Shown here one piece after another: positions 6,590 through 17,912 of a stretch of 64,000 bases of DNA. The stretch is from contig JASLGG010000035.1 of the NCBI GenBank assembly GCA_030150265.1, forward strand, positions 16,683 through 80,682, in the 5' to 3' direction. The notes below the pieces were generated by a model that had not been told where the DNA came from, made no database searches, and saw nothing but the letters and a program-made list of their open reading frames with translations. The stretch's first letter is position 1, and every line of letters starts with the position of its first letter. Source of the DNA: Protaetiibacter sp. (GTDB lineage Bacteria > Actinomycetota > Actinomycetes > Actinomycetales > Microbacteriaceae). Position numbers and translations under genes: made by a program.

Positions 6590-7882
6590 TCAGGCGCGCC
6601 GGCGGGCGCGCAACCCGACGAGTGCCGCGCCGGCGAGCAGCAGGAGGAGCGCCGCAGAGACCGGAAGCAGCGGATCGGCGCCGGTCGCCGCCAGGCCGGT
6701 GCCCGGCCCGCCCGCGGCGGCACGTGCCGTGAAGGCCACGACCGCGATCGCACCGGAGCCCTGGCCCCGCAGCAGCAGGTGGTGGGAGCCGGGCGCGAGG
6801 CCGCTCAGGTCGAGCCCCGTGAGCACGACGCTGCCGCCCACCACCGGGAAGCTGCCGAGGAAGGTCGCCGTCGAGTAGGCGTAGACGTCGACGAAGGTGT
6901 CGCTCGGGTCCGACCAGTCGGAGAACACCGCGTCGAACGGGCTGCTCACGTCGAGCTGCGCCAGGTCGGCGCCGGGCACGCCGAAGCTCGCGGTGTCGGC
7001 CGCGACGTCGACCGACGCGGAGTCGATCAGGTCGAGCAGCGCATCCGTGTCGGCGGCGGGCACCGGCGCGGGAACCGCCGCCGTCGGCGCGAAGCCGTAG
7101 GTGGTGCCGCCGAGCGTGAAGGACTTCAGGTAGCCGTAGGTCTGCGGTCCGGGGGTTCCGCTGCCGATGCCGAAGGCGAAGGCCGTCACCTCGTAGTCGG
7201 CCACCTGGCCGAGGTAGCTCGACATGAGCTGGCCGTTCGACACGTTGCCCGGGTACTGTCCCAGGTTCTTCGACGACACCCATCCGCCGGTCGACGTGGA
7301 GCTCTGCGCGGCGCGGTCGACGCTCAGGTCGACGTGGGTCCAGGATGCGACGCCCGGCCGCACGTACGGCTCCCACTTGAGCACGGTGTAGCACCACTCG
7401 GGGTCGTTCGTGAGGCCCCAGCCGTACCACGTCGAGGCGGGGGTGCACGCCTTCGAGGTGCCGCTGGGCCCGTAGAGCTTGCCGTTGTTCGGCTTGAAGA
7501 TGACCTCCAGCTGGAGGTTCACGTTGGTGCCGGCGTAGTCGTACGAGGCGCCGGTGAGCAGCGCAGGGATGTCGTGGGGTCGCGAGCCGGCGCCGAAGGC
7601 GTCGTAGAGATAGACCTTGTCGCTCTCTTCCGTGACGCCGAGCCGCATCGCGAGGTCGTTGCCCGGCCCGTCCTTCGTGACCTCGAAGCTCGCGGCGCCG
7701 GCCTTGTCGAAGAACCAGCCGCCGGACGCCGGGCGGGCGGAGGCGATGTCGCCCACGGTCACGTCGATCCGGGACGGCGCCGCGGCCGCGCCGAGCGAGG
7801 CGCCGCTCGCGACGAGGGCGGCGGCGGCGAGGGAGGCCACGCCGAGGCGCGACAGGACACGGGTGGTGGCGACGGGGGTCAT
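6590..7882 (-). CDS. Secreted cell-wall-anchored protein with LAATG sortase signal
   Basis: 430 residues of no recognised enzymatic family. The N-terminus is a signal peptide (RVLSRLGVASLAAAALVASG, cleavage near GAAAAP). The C-terminus is a textbook cell-wall sorting signal: LAATG about 35 residues from the end, then a hydrophobic stretch (LLPVSAALLLLLAGAALVGL) and RARRR. LAxTG rather than LPxTG is the form attributed to class E sortases of high-GC actinobacteria. The middle has a Trp/Tyr-rich region with two Cys (SKACTPAS, PEWCYTV) that may form a disulfide, then a beta-rich region (VVLTGLDLSGLAPGSHHLLL) like surface adhesion modules. No sortase gene is in the window. The start is the ATG at 7882; the ribosome-binding site is weak (AGAGGG). 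Confidence 0.75.
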   Translation of the reverse strand: MTPVATTRVLSRLGVASLAAAALVASGASLGAAAAPSRIDVTVGDIASARPASGGWFFDKAGAASFEVTKDGPGNDLAMRLGVTEESDKVYLYDAFGAGSRPHDIPALLTGASYDYAGTNVNLQLEVIFKPNNGKLYGPSGTSKACTPASTWYGWGLTNDPEWCYTVLKWEPYVRPGVASWTHVDLSVDRAAQSSTSTGGWVSSKNLGQYPGNVSNGQLMSSYLGQVADYEVTAFAFGIGSGTPGPQTYGYLKSFTLGGTTYGFAPTAAVPAPVPAADTDALLDLIDSASVDVAADTASFGVPGADLAQLDVSSPFDAVFSDWSDPSDTFVDVYAYSTATFLGSFPVVGGSVVLTGLDLSGLAPGSHHLLLRGQGSGAIAVVAFTARAAAGGPGTGLAATGADPLLPVSAALLLLLAGAALVGLRARRRA

Positions 7883-7947
7883 CCCTCTAGCAGACCGGAG
7901 AGAGAGCGCCGAAGCCAAGGAAAGTGACGCGAATGCGGCCCGCACGG

Positions 7948-7969
7948 GGGCAGACTGATATGTCTGCCC
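7948..7969. terminator. Hairpin after gltA, probable terminator
   Basis: Stem GGGCAGAC/GTCTGCCC (8 bp) with loop TGATAT, 30 bases beyond the gltA stop. Because it also lies upstream of the next gene it could be an operator, but its position favours termination of the fdxA-dapC-gltA transcript. Confidence 0.45.
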
Positions 7970-7998
7970 GATGTCGGCGGGCAGCGCGCGGAGGCGTC

Positions 7999-9290
<1,292 letters not shown>

Positions 9291-9294
<4 letters not shown>

Positions 9295-10397
9295 CCTGAC
9301 AGCCTACCGGCGCCCAGTCGGGCCGCCGCCGCGGCCACCCTCTCGTCGGTGGCCGTGAGCGCCACCCGCACGTGGCGGGCGCCCGCCTCGCCGTAGAAGG
9401 CGCCGGGGGCCACCAGGATGCCGTGGCGGGCGAGAGCCGCGACCGTCGTCCAGCAGTCCTCGCCGCGGGTCGCCCACAGGTAGAGCCCGGCATCCGAGCC
9501 CTCGATGCGGAAGCCGGCCCCCTCGAGCGCCGCCATGAGCGTCTCGCGGCGGCCGCGGTAGCGCTCCTTCTGGGCGATCACGTGCGCCTCGTCGTCGAGC
9601 GCGGCGATCATGGCGGCCTGCACGGGCGCGGGCGGCATGAGGCCGAGGTGCTTGCGGACGGTGAGCAGCTCGCCGACGAGCTCCGAGCATCCGGCCACGA
9701 AGCCCGCGCGGTAGCCGGCGAGGTTCGACTGCTTCGAGAGCGAGTACACCGAGAGCGTGAGGCGCCGCGAGCCCTGCGTCACCTCGGGGTGCAGGATGCT
9801 GGGGGTCGCCTCCTCGGCGCCCCAGTCGAGCTCGGCGTAGCACTCGTCGTTCGCGATCACCGCGCCGAGCTCGCGCGCCTTGACGACCGCACGGCGGAGG
9901 AACTCGAGCGGGTGCACCCGGCCGTCGGGGTTGCCGGGGCTGTTGAGCCACACGAGCCGCGTCTCGGCGGGCCACTCCTCGGGGTCGTCGGAGCTCAGCA
10001 CGGTCGCGCCGACGACGGCCGCGCCGACCGCGTAGCTCGGGTAGGCGGCGGTCGGCTGCACGACGACGTCGCCCGGGCCGAGGCCGAGCAGCGTGGGCAG
10101 CAGCGCCACGAACTCCTTCGAGCCGATCGTCGGGATGACGTTCGCCGTGGTCAGATCGGGGACCCCGCGACGGCGCGCGTACCACTCGACGATCGCCTCG
10201 CGGAGAGCCGGACTGCCGGCTGTGGCGGGGTAGGCGTGCGCGTCCGTCGCCGCCGCGAGCGCCTCGCGCACCGCGGCGGGCGTCGGGTCGACGGGCGAGC
10301 CGACGGAGAGGTCGACGATGCCGTCCGGATGCGCGCGCGCCTCCGCGGCGAACGGCTCCAGCAGATCCCAGGGGAAGTCGGGTAACGCCAGCGTCAC
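9291..10397 (-). CDS. dapC: Succinyldiaminopimelate transaminase
   Basis: 368 residues, a fold-type I PLP aminotransferase. The actinobacterial DapC identity rests on the class I/II aminotransferase pattern and on the fdxA-dapC order, which recurs in actinobacteria. Visible motifs are VDLSVGSPVDPTP near the N-terminus, NSPGNPDGRV (substrate carboxylate contact), NDECYAEL (PLP Asp/Tyr) and SLSKQSNLAGYRAG with the Schiff-base Lys. It converts N-succinyl-2-amino-6-ketopimelate to N-succinyl-LL-diaminopimelate, between DapD and DapE. The GTG start at 10397 lies one base after the fdxA stop; the gene ends overlapping gltA. Confidence 0.9.
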
Positions 10398-10398
10398 G

Positions 10399-10719
10399 TC
10401 ACTGACCCTGCGGCGGGAGCGCCGCCACGATGGGGTGGTCTCCCGGGATCACGCCGACCTTCGCGGCGCCTCCCGGCGATCCGATCTCCTCGAAGAACTC
10501 CACGTTCGCCTTGTAGTAGTCGGACCACTGCTCGGGCAGGTCGTCTTCGTAGTAGATGGCCTCGACGGGGCAGACCGGCTCGCAGGCACCGCAGTCGACG
10601 CACTCGTCGGGGTGGATGTAGAGCATCCGGTCGCCCTCGTAGATGCAGTCGACGGGGCACTCGTCGACGCAGGCGCGGTCCTTGACATCCACGCAGGGAA
10701 GGGCGATGACGTAGGTCAC
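10399..10719 (-). CDS. fdxA: 7Fe ferredoxin
   Basis: 106 residues. Cys9, Cys17, Cys21 and Cys25 near the N-terminus and the CVDCGACEPVCP run at 40-51 provide ligands for one [3Fe-4S] and one [4Fe-4S] cluster, followed by the acidic C-terminal extension (DLPEQWSDYYKANVEFFEEI) typical of actinobacterial FdxA. It is a soluble low-potential electron carrier; partners may include cytochromes P450 or oxidoreductases. The GTG at 10719 is chosen because TAGGAT at 10726-10731 ends six bases before it, and that box overlaps the stop codon of the upstream gene. It heads the fdxA-dapC-gltA transcript. Confidence 0.93.
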   Translation of the reverse strand: MTYVIALPCVDVKDRACVDECPVDCIYEGDRMLYIHPDECVDCGACEPVCPVEAIYYEDDLPEQWSDYYKANVEFFEEIGSPGGAAKVGVIPGDHPIVAALPPQGQ

Positions 10720-10725
10720 GCTCCC

Positions 10726-10731
10726 ATCCTA
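10726..10731 (-). promoter_or_regulatory. -10 box (TAGGAT) for leaderless fdxA
   Basis: TAGGAT, six bases, GTG start of fdxA. The last three bases of the box region are the TAG stop of the gene ending at 10729. Confidence 0.6.
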
Positions 10732-11097
10732 TTCCGTGCGGATGTGCGCTCCTGGCCGCGCGCGCGGCGCCGGCCAGGCGACCGCGACGACCGTCACGAC
10801 CGCCACGGCGACGACCCAGGCGAGACCGAGGGCGTCATCCGGCACGAGCACCGCCTCGCCGTCGCGGGGCATCGCGAGCACGCCGACGGCGAGCAGCACG
10901 CCGAGACCGGCCGCACCGCCCGCGAGCCGGCTCCCCGCGGCGAGCCGCGCACCGGCGACGAGGGCCGCCACGACGAGGGCGCACGCGACGAGCCCCCACG
11001 GCGCGAGCCCCCGGCTCGCCAGCGTCGTGACGGCGCCGACGAGCACGCCGACGATCGCGAATCCCCCGGCGACGCCCGCACGACGGAGGGCGCTCAT
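10729..11097 (-). CDS. Small membrane protein, DUF6113-like, unknown function
   Basis: 122 residues with four predicted membrane helices (FAIVGVLVGAVTTLA; LVACALVVAALVAGARLA; AAGLGVLLAVGVLAM; LGLAWVVAVAVVTVVAVAW) and a short acidic loop (RDGEAVLVPDD). It resembles an actinobacterial membrane family found next to fdxA; I cannot assign a role. The ATG at 11097 overlaps the stop of a 20-codon frame (GGATGA junction), suggesting translational coupling to that short upstream ORF. Confidence 0.6.
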   Translation of the reverse strand: MSALRRAGVAGGFAIVGVLVGAVTTLASRGLAPWGLVACALVVAALVAGARLAAGSRLAGGAAGLGVLLAVGVLAMPRDGEAVLVPDDALGLAWVVAVAVVTVVAVAWPAPRARPGAHIRTE

Positions 11098-11156
11098 CCG
11101 CGGTTCTCGCGTCGACGGTCGGCGGGGCCGACGAAGACGAGGATGCGACGACGCAC
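11094..11156 (-). CDS. Putative 20-residue upstream ORF coupled to the membrane gene
   Basis: GTG at 11156, reading VRRRILVFVGPADRRRENRG and stopping in a TGA that overlaps the next ATG. GGAG lies about nine bases upstream of the GTG. The peptide is strongly basic at both ends. It may simply let ribosomes reach the downstream start; conservation was not checked. Confidence 0.4.
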   Translation of the reverse strand: MRRRILVFVGPADRRRENRG

Positions 11157-11204
11157 GGAAGACACTCCAGATGCCGTATCGGGCTGCAGGCAGAGCGCAC
11201 GAGC

Positions 11205-11246
11205 GCGTGCGCTCCCCCGGAGCCTAGCAGTGGGGGGAGCGCACGC
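11205..11246. terminator. Terminator hairpin after the lipoprotein gene
   Basis: A perfect 14-bp stem (GCGTGCGCTCCCCC with its complement) around a 14-base loop, 18 bases beyond the lipoprotein stop at 11264. Confidence 0.7.
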
Positions 11247-11263
11247 GGTGGTGGTGGATGCGG

Positions 11264-11731
11264 TCAGCTGCGGGTCACGACGTAGCTGACCAGGGTGCCC
11301 TCGGCCTTGTTCTCGACGGTGAGCATCACGCCGAACTCGGGGGTCTCATACATCCCGACGCCCGAGGTGGCGTCGACCATGCTGAAGCCCGCCTCGAAGC
11401 CGGCGCCGAGGAGCGCGGCGTTCACCTCCTCGAAGGCCGCCTCGACCGCGTCCGTGACTCGCAGCTCGATCGTCCACGTCTTGACCCCGTTCAGGGTGAT
11501 GCCGGCACCCGAGACGAGGGTGCCGTCGATGAGCGGCACCTCAGCCGGGAAATCGGCGGGCATCTCGCCCACGGGAGTCACGTCGTCCACGACGACGCCC
11601 TCCCCCACCACCTCGGTGATGCCCTCCCGGAGCTGCTCGACGGGGTTCGGCATGCACCCCGTGAGCAGGAGCGCGGTGGTCGCGAGACCGGCGAGCGCGA
11701 GGAGGGGCCTGGGGTGTCGGAATCGGTTCAT
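11264..11731 (-). CDS. Lipoprotein of unknown function
   Basis: 155 residues. The lipobox LLTGC (Cys26) after a hydrophobic core marks a lipid-anchored exported protein. The mature part has alternating short strands and helices (TWTIELRVTDAVEAAFEEVN, FSMVDATSGVG, VMLTVENKAEGTLVSYVVT) with no motif I can assign. An earlier GTG at 11740 is unlikely because it would fall inside the promoter: TAACGT at 11739-11744 sits seven bases before the ATG at 11731, the leaderless spacing. The gene is divergent from the BTAD-type regulator; the two promoters are about 30 bases apart, so the regulator may act here. Confidence 0.7.
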   Translation of the reverse strand: MNRFRHPRPLLALAGLATTALLLTGCMPNPVEQLREGITEVVGEGVVVDDVTPVGEMPADFPAEVPLIDGTLVSGAGITLNGVKTWTIELRVTDAVEAAFEEVNAALLGAGFEAGFSMVDATSGVGMYETPEFGVMLTVENKAEGTLVSYVVTRS

Positions 11732-11738
11732 GCCGGTC

Positions 11739-11744
11739 ACGTTA
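11739..11744 (-). promoter_or_regulatory. -10 box (TAACGT) of the leaderless lipoprotein gene
   Basis: TAACGT, seven bases, ATG at 11731. It rules out the alternative GTG at 11740. Confidence 0.55.
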
Positions 11745-11775
11745 GGGGTCGCTCTGTGAGTGGACTTAAAGCCGC

Positions 11776-11781
11776 TAGCAT
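11776..11781 (+). promoter_or_regulatory. -10 box (TAGCAT) of the BTAD regulator gene
   Basis: TAGCAT would place the transcript start near 11788, just ahead of an AGGAGG ribosome-binding site at 11798-11803. Confidence 0.5.
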
Positions 11782-11838
11782 CGCCGGAAGGCTGACGAGG
11801 AGGCGACGATCGAGGCGAACGAGACGCCCGGCCGGGCG

Positions 11839-13548
11839 TTGCTCAGGCAGGCTCGCGACGGCGACCCCGACAGCCTCGACGAACGTCTCGCCGCCGTGCG
11901 CCGCGCGATCGCGGAAGCAGGTGCCCGCGGCGATCGCGCGCTCGCAGATGCCGCGCATCCGCTCCTGCTCACCCTGCTGGTCGAGCGTGGCGACCTCGAC
12001 GCGCTCGAGGCCGAGAACACCACGGGATGGGATGCCGGGAGCGCGCTCGGCGAGACGGCGCGGGAATGGAACCGTCGATGGTTCCGCTTCATCCGCGCCC
12101 TGCTCGACGGCCAGCTCGGGCTCGCCGCGGAACTGGAGGCCGCGATGCCCGACGCCGCGGAGCCCGACGTCCGGGGGCTCGACACCGCACGACTCGGCAG
12201 GCGCCTCCTCCTCGCGAAGCTCCAGGGGCACGAGGAGCAGGTGGAGGCCGCCCTGCTCGCGGCTCGCCGGGATGACCCGCGCCGCCTTCTCTGGACGGCC
12301 CACCTCGCCGCGCTGTGGGCGCGCGGCGGGCGCGATCGCCTCGCCAGGGGCGCCCTCGGCGCGCTCGGCGACCCCCGATCCGTCCCCCGCGACCGCGACT
12401 GGCTGCCGACGCTGTGCCTGCTCGCGGAGGCAGCGGTCGCGCTCGAGGACCGTCCGCTCGCGGCCTCGCTGCGCGAGCTGCTGCGCGGCTACCCGGCGCG
12501 ACTGGTACCCGTCGGCGAGGGGAGCGCCTGCTGGGGCACCGTCGCACAGCCGCTCGCCCGGTTGGCCAGGCTGCTGGGCGATCCCGAGGAGGCGCTCGGG
12601 CTCGCCCGGGCGGCTGCCGACGCCGCGAGCCGCGTCGGCGCGCTGTGCTGGCTGGCCGAGTCGCTGCTCGAGCTGGTGTCGCTGCTGCGCGAGCGGGGCG
12701 GGGTGGCGGATGAGGTGGAAGCGGATGCGGCCGTCCGCGAGCTGATGTCGATCGCCGCGCGCATCGACGGCGCGGCGCCGCTCGAACGGGAGCTGGCGCA
12801 GCTGGCCTCCGCACCGGCGCCCGTGGCGATCCCACCGCCCGCATCCGGGGACCGTCCGCCGCGTATCGAGCTGTTCCAGAGCTTCCGTGTCGTCGGCGCC
12901 GACGGCCAGCCGGTGCGCTGGACCTCGCGGAAGGCGCGCGAGCTGCTCAAGCTGCTGCTCGCCCGGCGCGGTGCCGCCGTCACCCGGGACGCCGCCTCCG
13001 AGATCCTCTGGCCCGACGATGCCTTCGACGCCGCCAACCGGCTCTCGGTGGCGATCACCGCGGTACGGCGTGCCCTGGACCCCGCCCGACGGCATCCCGC
13101 CGACAGCTTCCTCGCGACGACACGAGACACCATCCGCATCCGCCTCGATCGCGTCGAGGTCGACACCGAACTGTTCCTCGCCGCCACGAGCGAACTGGCT
13201 CGCGGCACGCCGAGCCTCGGCGAGCTGGTCGACGCGGTGAAGCTCTACCGCGGCGAGGCGCTCGCCGACGAGCCCTACGCCGACTGGGCGGCGCCGCTGC
13301 GCGAGGAGTGCGCGACGGCCGCGTTCGCGCTGTTCCACGCGATCGGCGAGCAGAGCCTCGAGCACGGCCGCCCGCTCCAGGCTGTGGAGGCCGCACGGCG
13401 CGCCCTCGACCTCGGACCCTGGGACGACGAGGCGCACCGCCTCCACCTGGCTGTGCTCGACGAGCTCGGACTCGGCCGGTTCCGCGGCGCGATCGAGGCC
13501 CGCTACCGGGAGCGAGCCGACGAGCTGACGCCGCCCGCCGCGGAGTAG
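11839..13548 (+). CDS. Transcriptional regulator with C-terminal BTAD (SARP-type) domains
   Basis: 569 residues from TTG 11839. The C-terminal ~250 residues begin with a DNA-binding OmpR-like winged helix (RIELFQSFRVVGADGQPVRW, RKARELLKLLLARRGAAVTR, SEILWPDDA, NRLSVAITAVRRAL) followed by a bacterial transcriptional activation domain of TPR-like helices (SLGELVDAVKLYRGEALADE). The N-terminal ~330 residues are a helical, probably TPR-like, sensory region. SARP-related proteins usually activate nearby genes. The start is uncertain: AGGAGG at 11798-11803 is followed five bases later by an in-frame ATC (11809), and no ATG, GTG or TTG lies between the in-frame stop at 11776 and TTG 11839, which itself lacks a ribosome-binding site. 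Divergent from the lipoprotein gene and convergent with typA. Confidence 0.78.
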   Translation: MLRQARDGDPDSLDERLAAVRRAIAEAGARGDRALADAAHPLLLTLLVERGDLDALEAENTTGWDAGSALGETAREWNRRWFRFIRALLDGQLGLAAELEAAMPDAAEPDVRGLDTARLGRRLLLAKLQGHEEQVEAALLAARRDDPRRLLWTAHLAALWARGGRDRLARGALGALGDPRSVPRDRDWLPTLCLLAEAAVALEDRPLAASLRELLRGYPARLVPVGEGSACWGTVAQPLARLARLLGDPEEALGLARAAADAASRVGALCWLAESLLELVSLLRERGGVADEVEADAAVRELMSIAARIDGAAPLERELAQLASAPAPVAIPPPASGDRPPRIELFQSFRVVGADGQPVRWTSRKARELLKLLLARRGAAVTRDAASEILWPDDAFDAANRLSVAITAVRRALDPARRHPADSFLATTRDTIRIRLDRVEVDTELFLAATSELARGTPSLGELVDAVKLYRGEALADEPYADWAAPLREECATAAFALFHAIGEQSLEHGRPLQAVEAARRALDLGPWDDEAHRLHLAVLDELGLGRFRGAIEARYRERADELTPPAAE

Positions 13549-13560
13549 CCGCGGAAGCCG

Positions 13561-15474
<1,914 letters not shown>

Positions 15475-15527
15475 GCGGGTACCTCGCAAGGGTGGAGGGG
15501 ATCGACGGCGCCGACGGGCGACGTCAT

Positions 15528-15533
15528 ATTCTA
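15528..15533 (-). promoter_or_regulatory. -10 box (TAGAAT) of typA
   Basis: A near-consensus box 54 bases upstream of the ATG; it lies between the typA start and the stop of the neighbouring lipoprotein gene. Confidence 0.45.
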
Positions 15534-15556
15534 CGCGCTCCGCGGGCGCCTCGCCG

Positions 15557-17407
15557 TCAGCGCGGCGTGGCGCTCGGAGCGGCGGGGGTCCACTCCCACG
15601 CGTTCCACAGCACGCCGCGCGCGAGCGGCGAGCGGCTGACGCCCGTGAGCCGGTCCGACACGGCGGTGAGCGTCGGATGCGCGAAGAGCGGCACGCCGTA
15701 GGCGTCGGCCCAGAGGATCGCGTCGAGGCGCGCGAGCGCGGCGGTCTGCGCGGCGGGGTCGTCGGTTCCCATGACCTCGGCGACCCGGGCGTCGGCATCC
15801 GGGTCCGAGAAGCGGTTGAGGTTGGCGACCGCGGAGTCGCTGCGGAACACCGCCGCGACCGCGCCGGGGCCGAGCCGGGTGGTGTCCCAGGCGAACAGCG
15901 CGGCGTCGTAGGCGCCCGCGACCCCGAGCATGCTCGTCCAGTCGGCGCGCGAGCAGTCCGTGACGCGGAAGCCGGCACGTGCCGCCGATGCCTGGATGAG
16001 GCCGAACTCCGCCACGCGACGCTGGTCGGCCGGGTCGTAGAGCACGCACACCTCGGGCGAGGAGACACCGGCCTCGGCGAGCAGCCGCGCCGCGGCGTCC
16101 ACGTCGGTGGACTGGTAGTCGGCCGAGCCGTTGTCCGCGATCGCCTCCGCGTAGCCGGCGGCGCCCGGGCGCAGCACGAACGAGTCGAGCAGCCCGGCAT
16201 CCGCCTGAACGGGCCGCACGAGCTCGTCGAGGATCTGCTGACGGGGCACGACGTGCAGGAACGCCTCGCGCACGCGCGAGTCGCCGAAGACACCGCTCTT
16301 GGAGTCGGCGAACTGCAGGTCGAGGTGCTCGAAGGTGGCCGACGACCCGGCCGTCACGGTGACACCGGGGATGCCCGCGAGCTCCGCCGCGAGCGCGGCG
16401 TCGGGAGCCGGGGTCGCCACGTCGACGGTGCCGGCGGCGAGACGGCGCACGACCTCCTCCGGGTCGCCCACGGTCTGCAGCACGATCGTCTCGATCGCGG
16501 GTGCCCGCGGGCCCCGGTAACGCGGGTTGGCGGCGAGGGTGACCGCGCCGTCGGACACGGCGGCCACCCGGTAGGGGCCGTTCGCCACCAGGAGGTCCGG
16601 ATCGGGCTGGGCGCCCGTGAGGTCGTAGCCGCCGTTCCAGACGTTCGCGATCGCCGAGAGCGCGGCCGTGTCGGCGCCGCGGATCGCCTTCACGAGCGCC
16701 GCATCCGCGGCCTTCGCGAGGGCCGGGTCCGCGTCGGAGCCCGGGGCGGCGTCCGCGGCCCGGAGCGGCAGGCCGAGGGCCCGGGCCGCCACGACGTGCG
16801 CGGGGAGCCCCGGCGCGAGCGCGGTCTCCCATCCGGGGGTGAAGGCGTCGAAGTGCACGAACAGCGAGCGGCCGTCGTCGCCGGGCTGCGGCGTCTGGGT
16901 GGCGAGCTCGAGGCCGCGCCCGCGCGCGCCGTCGAAGTACACGACGTCGTCGGGGAGCTCGCCGAGCCGGCCCGTCTCGGCGTCGACGTGGGCTCCGGGG
17001 TCGAACCCGGCGGTGTCGAGCGCGCCGGAGTTCGCGGCCCAGGCGAGCAGCAGGTCGGCGGGGGTCACCGCGACGCCGTCGGACCACTGCGCGTCCTGCG
17101 CGATCGTGTAGCGCACCGTCAGCGGGTCGCGAGCGGTCGCCTCGGCGGTGCCGATCCCGGGGTCGCGCACCAGCTCGGAGGAGGCATCCGGATACGCGAA
17201 CGCCGAGCCCGTGAGATACGCGACGTCCGCGTTGAGGGAGGAGGCGCGGCCGTAAGAGCTGTTCGGATTGAGCGAGGTCAGCGTGCCGCTCACGGCGACC
17301 GTCGCGGTGCTCCCGGCGACGACCCGGTCCTCCTCGGTGCACCCCGCGAGTGATATCGCCACCAAGGAAAACGCGATCACAGATGCGAAGGCACGGAGCA
17401 CCGCCAT
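15557..17407 (-). CDS. ABC transporter substrate-binding lipoprotein, oligopeptide family 5
   Basis: 616 residues. A signal peptide ends in the lipobox SLAGC (Cys23). The family-5 (SBP_bac_5) fold is indicated by the early LNPNSSYGRAS segment, the QDAQWSDGVAVTPADLLLAW motif (equivalent of the family YKFSDGTPVTAEDV), NGPYRV and FEHLDLQFAD. It captures peptides or another solute outside the membrane and delivers it to an ABC permease. It is separated from the dpp-like importer by a small secreted-protein gene, so it may use that importer or act elsewhere. ATG 17407 follows TAGTGT with a seven-base gap. Confidence 0.85.
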   Translation of the reverse strand: MAVLRAFASVIAFSLVAISLAGCTEEDRVVAGSTATVAVSGTLTSLNPNSSYGRASSLNADVAYLTGSAFAYPDASSELVRDPGIGTAEATARDPLTVRYTIAQDAQWSDGVAVTPADLLLAWAANSGALDTAGFDPGAHVDAETGRLGELPDDVVYFDGARGRGLELATQTPQPGDDGRSLFVHFDAFTPGWETALAPGLPAHVVAARALGLPLRAADAAPGSDADPALAKAADAALVKAIRGADTAALSAIANVWNGGYDLTGAQPDPDLLVANGPYRVAAVSDGAVTLAANPRYRGPRAPAIETIVLQTVGDPEEVVRRLAAGTVDVATPAPDAALAAELAGIPGVTVTAGSSATFEHLDLQFADSKSGVFGDSRVREAFLHVVPRQQILDELVRPVQADAGLLDSFVLRPGAAGYAEAIADNGSADYQSTDVDAAARLLAEAGVSSPEVCVLYDPADQRRVAEFGLIQASAARAGFRVTDCSRADWTSMLGVAGAYDAALFAWDTTRLGPGAVAAVFRSDSAVANLNRFSDPDADARVAEVMGTDDPAAQTAALARLDAILWADAYGVPLFAHPTLTAVSDRLTGVSRSPLARGVLWNAWEWTPAAPSATPR

Positions 17408-17414
17408 TCACCAC

Positions 17415-17420
17415 ACACTA
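17415..17420 (-). promoter_or_regulatory. -10 box (TAGTGT) of the leaderless binding-protein gene
   Basis: TAGTGT, seven bases, ATG at 17407. Confidence 0.5.
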
Positions 17421-17497
17421 AGCGAGTCTGCCCTAGGGAGCGACACTTTGGTAGCACCCGCCTCGTATCACGGTGACCGGAGGCGTAGGAAGCGGAA

Positions 17498-17528
17498 AGC
17501 GCCACCCCCGGATCCCGGGGGTGGCGCT
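17498..17528. terminator. Strong terminator hairpin
   Basis: A perfect 14-bp stem AGCGCCACCCCCGG with its complement, loop ATC, followed on the minus strand by TTTCC. It ends the transcript of the small secreted-protein gene, whose stop is at 17560. Confidence 0.8.
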
Positions 17529-17559
17529 TCCGACTACCGCAGAGATCGCCGAGTCAGGG

Positions 17560-17829
17560 TCACTTGTACTTCCATTCGAAGAACCAGTCGCCGACGATCG
17601 AATAACACGAGGTCATCACCTGGTAGCCGCCGTCGTGCGCGTAGACAAGGCGCTCGGCATTGCATGCGCTTAGCGTGCTAAACGGACCCGCCACCATGTA
17701 GTCCAGCGTTGAACCTGATGCCGCCCCGGCAGGCGCCACAGTCAACGCGGCGAGCAGGAAGGCACTTCCCCCCAGAGTTGCGTGCCAACGACGACTTGCT
17801 ACTGGCTTATTGCTCATTGCCTTTGCCAT
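17560..17829 (-). CDS. Small secreted Cys-containing protein, unknown function
   Basis: 89 residues starting MAKAMSNK, with a signal peptide (FLLAALTVAPAGAASG) and a short mature domain of about 50 residues containing two Cys (LSACNAERLVYA and VMTSCYSIVGDW) that could form one disulfide, ending FFEWKYK. Similar tiny secreted proteins with a GPFSSL-CN... pattern occur sporadically in actinobacteria. ATG 17829 is preferred to the adjacent ATG 17832 because AAAGGGGG then lies at a workable distance. Base composition is visibly less GC-rich than the neighbours, and the gene interrupts a run of transport genes, so recent acquisition is possible. Confidence 0.6.
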   Translation of the reverse strand: MAKAMSNKPVASRRWHATLGGSAFLLAALTVAPAGAASGSTLDYMVAGPFSTLSACNAERLVYAHDGGYQVMTSCYSIVGDWFFEWKYK

Positions 17830-17912
17830 CATTCCCCCTTTGCTAGAGCTGCTCGACTTCCGAGCGACTAACGATCAGCCTGACATGCCCTCATTAATAA
17901 GGCAAGACCTTC

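Noticed and set aside
11732..11740. GTG 11740 as lipoprotein start
   Set aside because: The codon overlaps the TAACGT -10; ATG 11731 gives a normal lipoprotein signal peptide.
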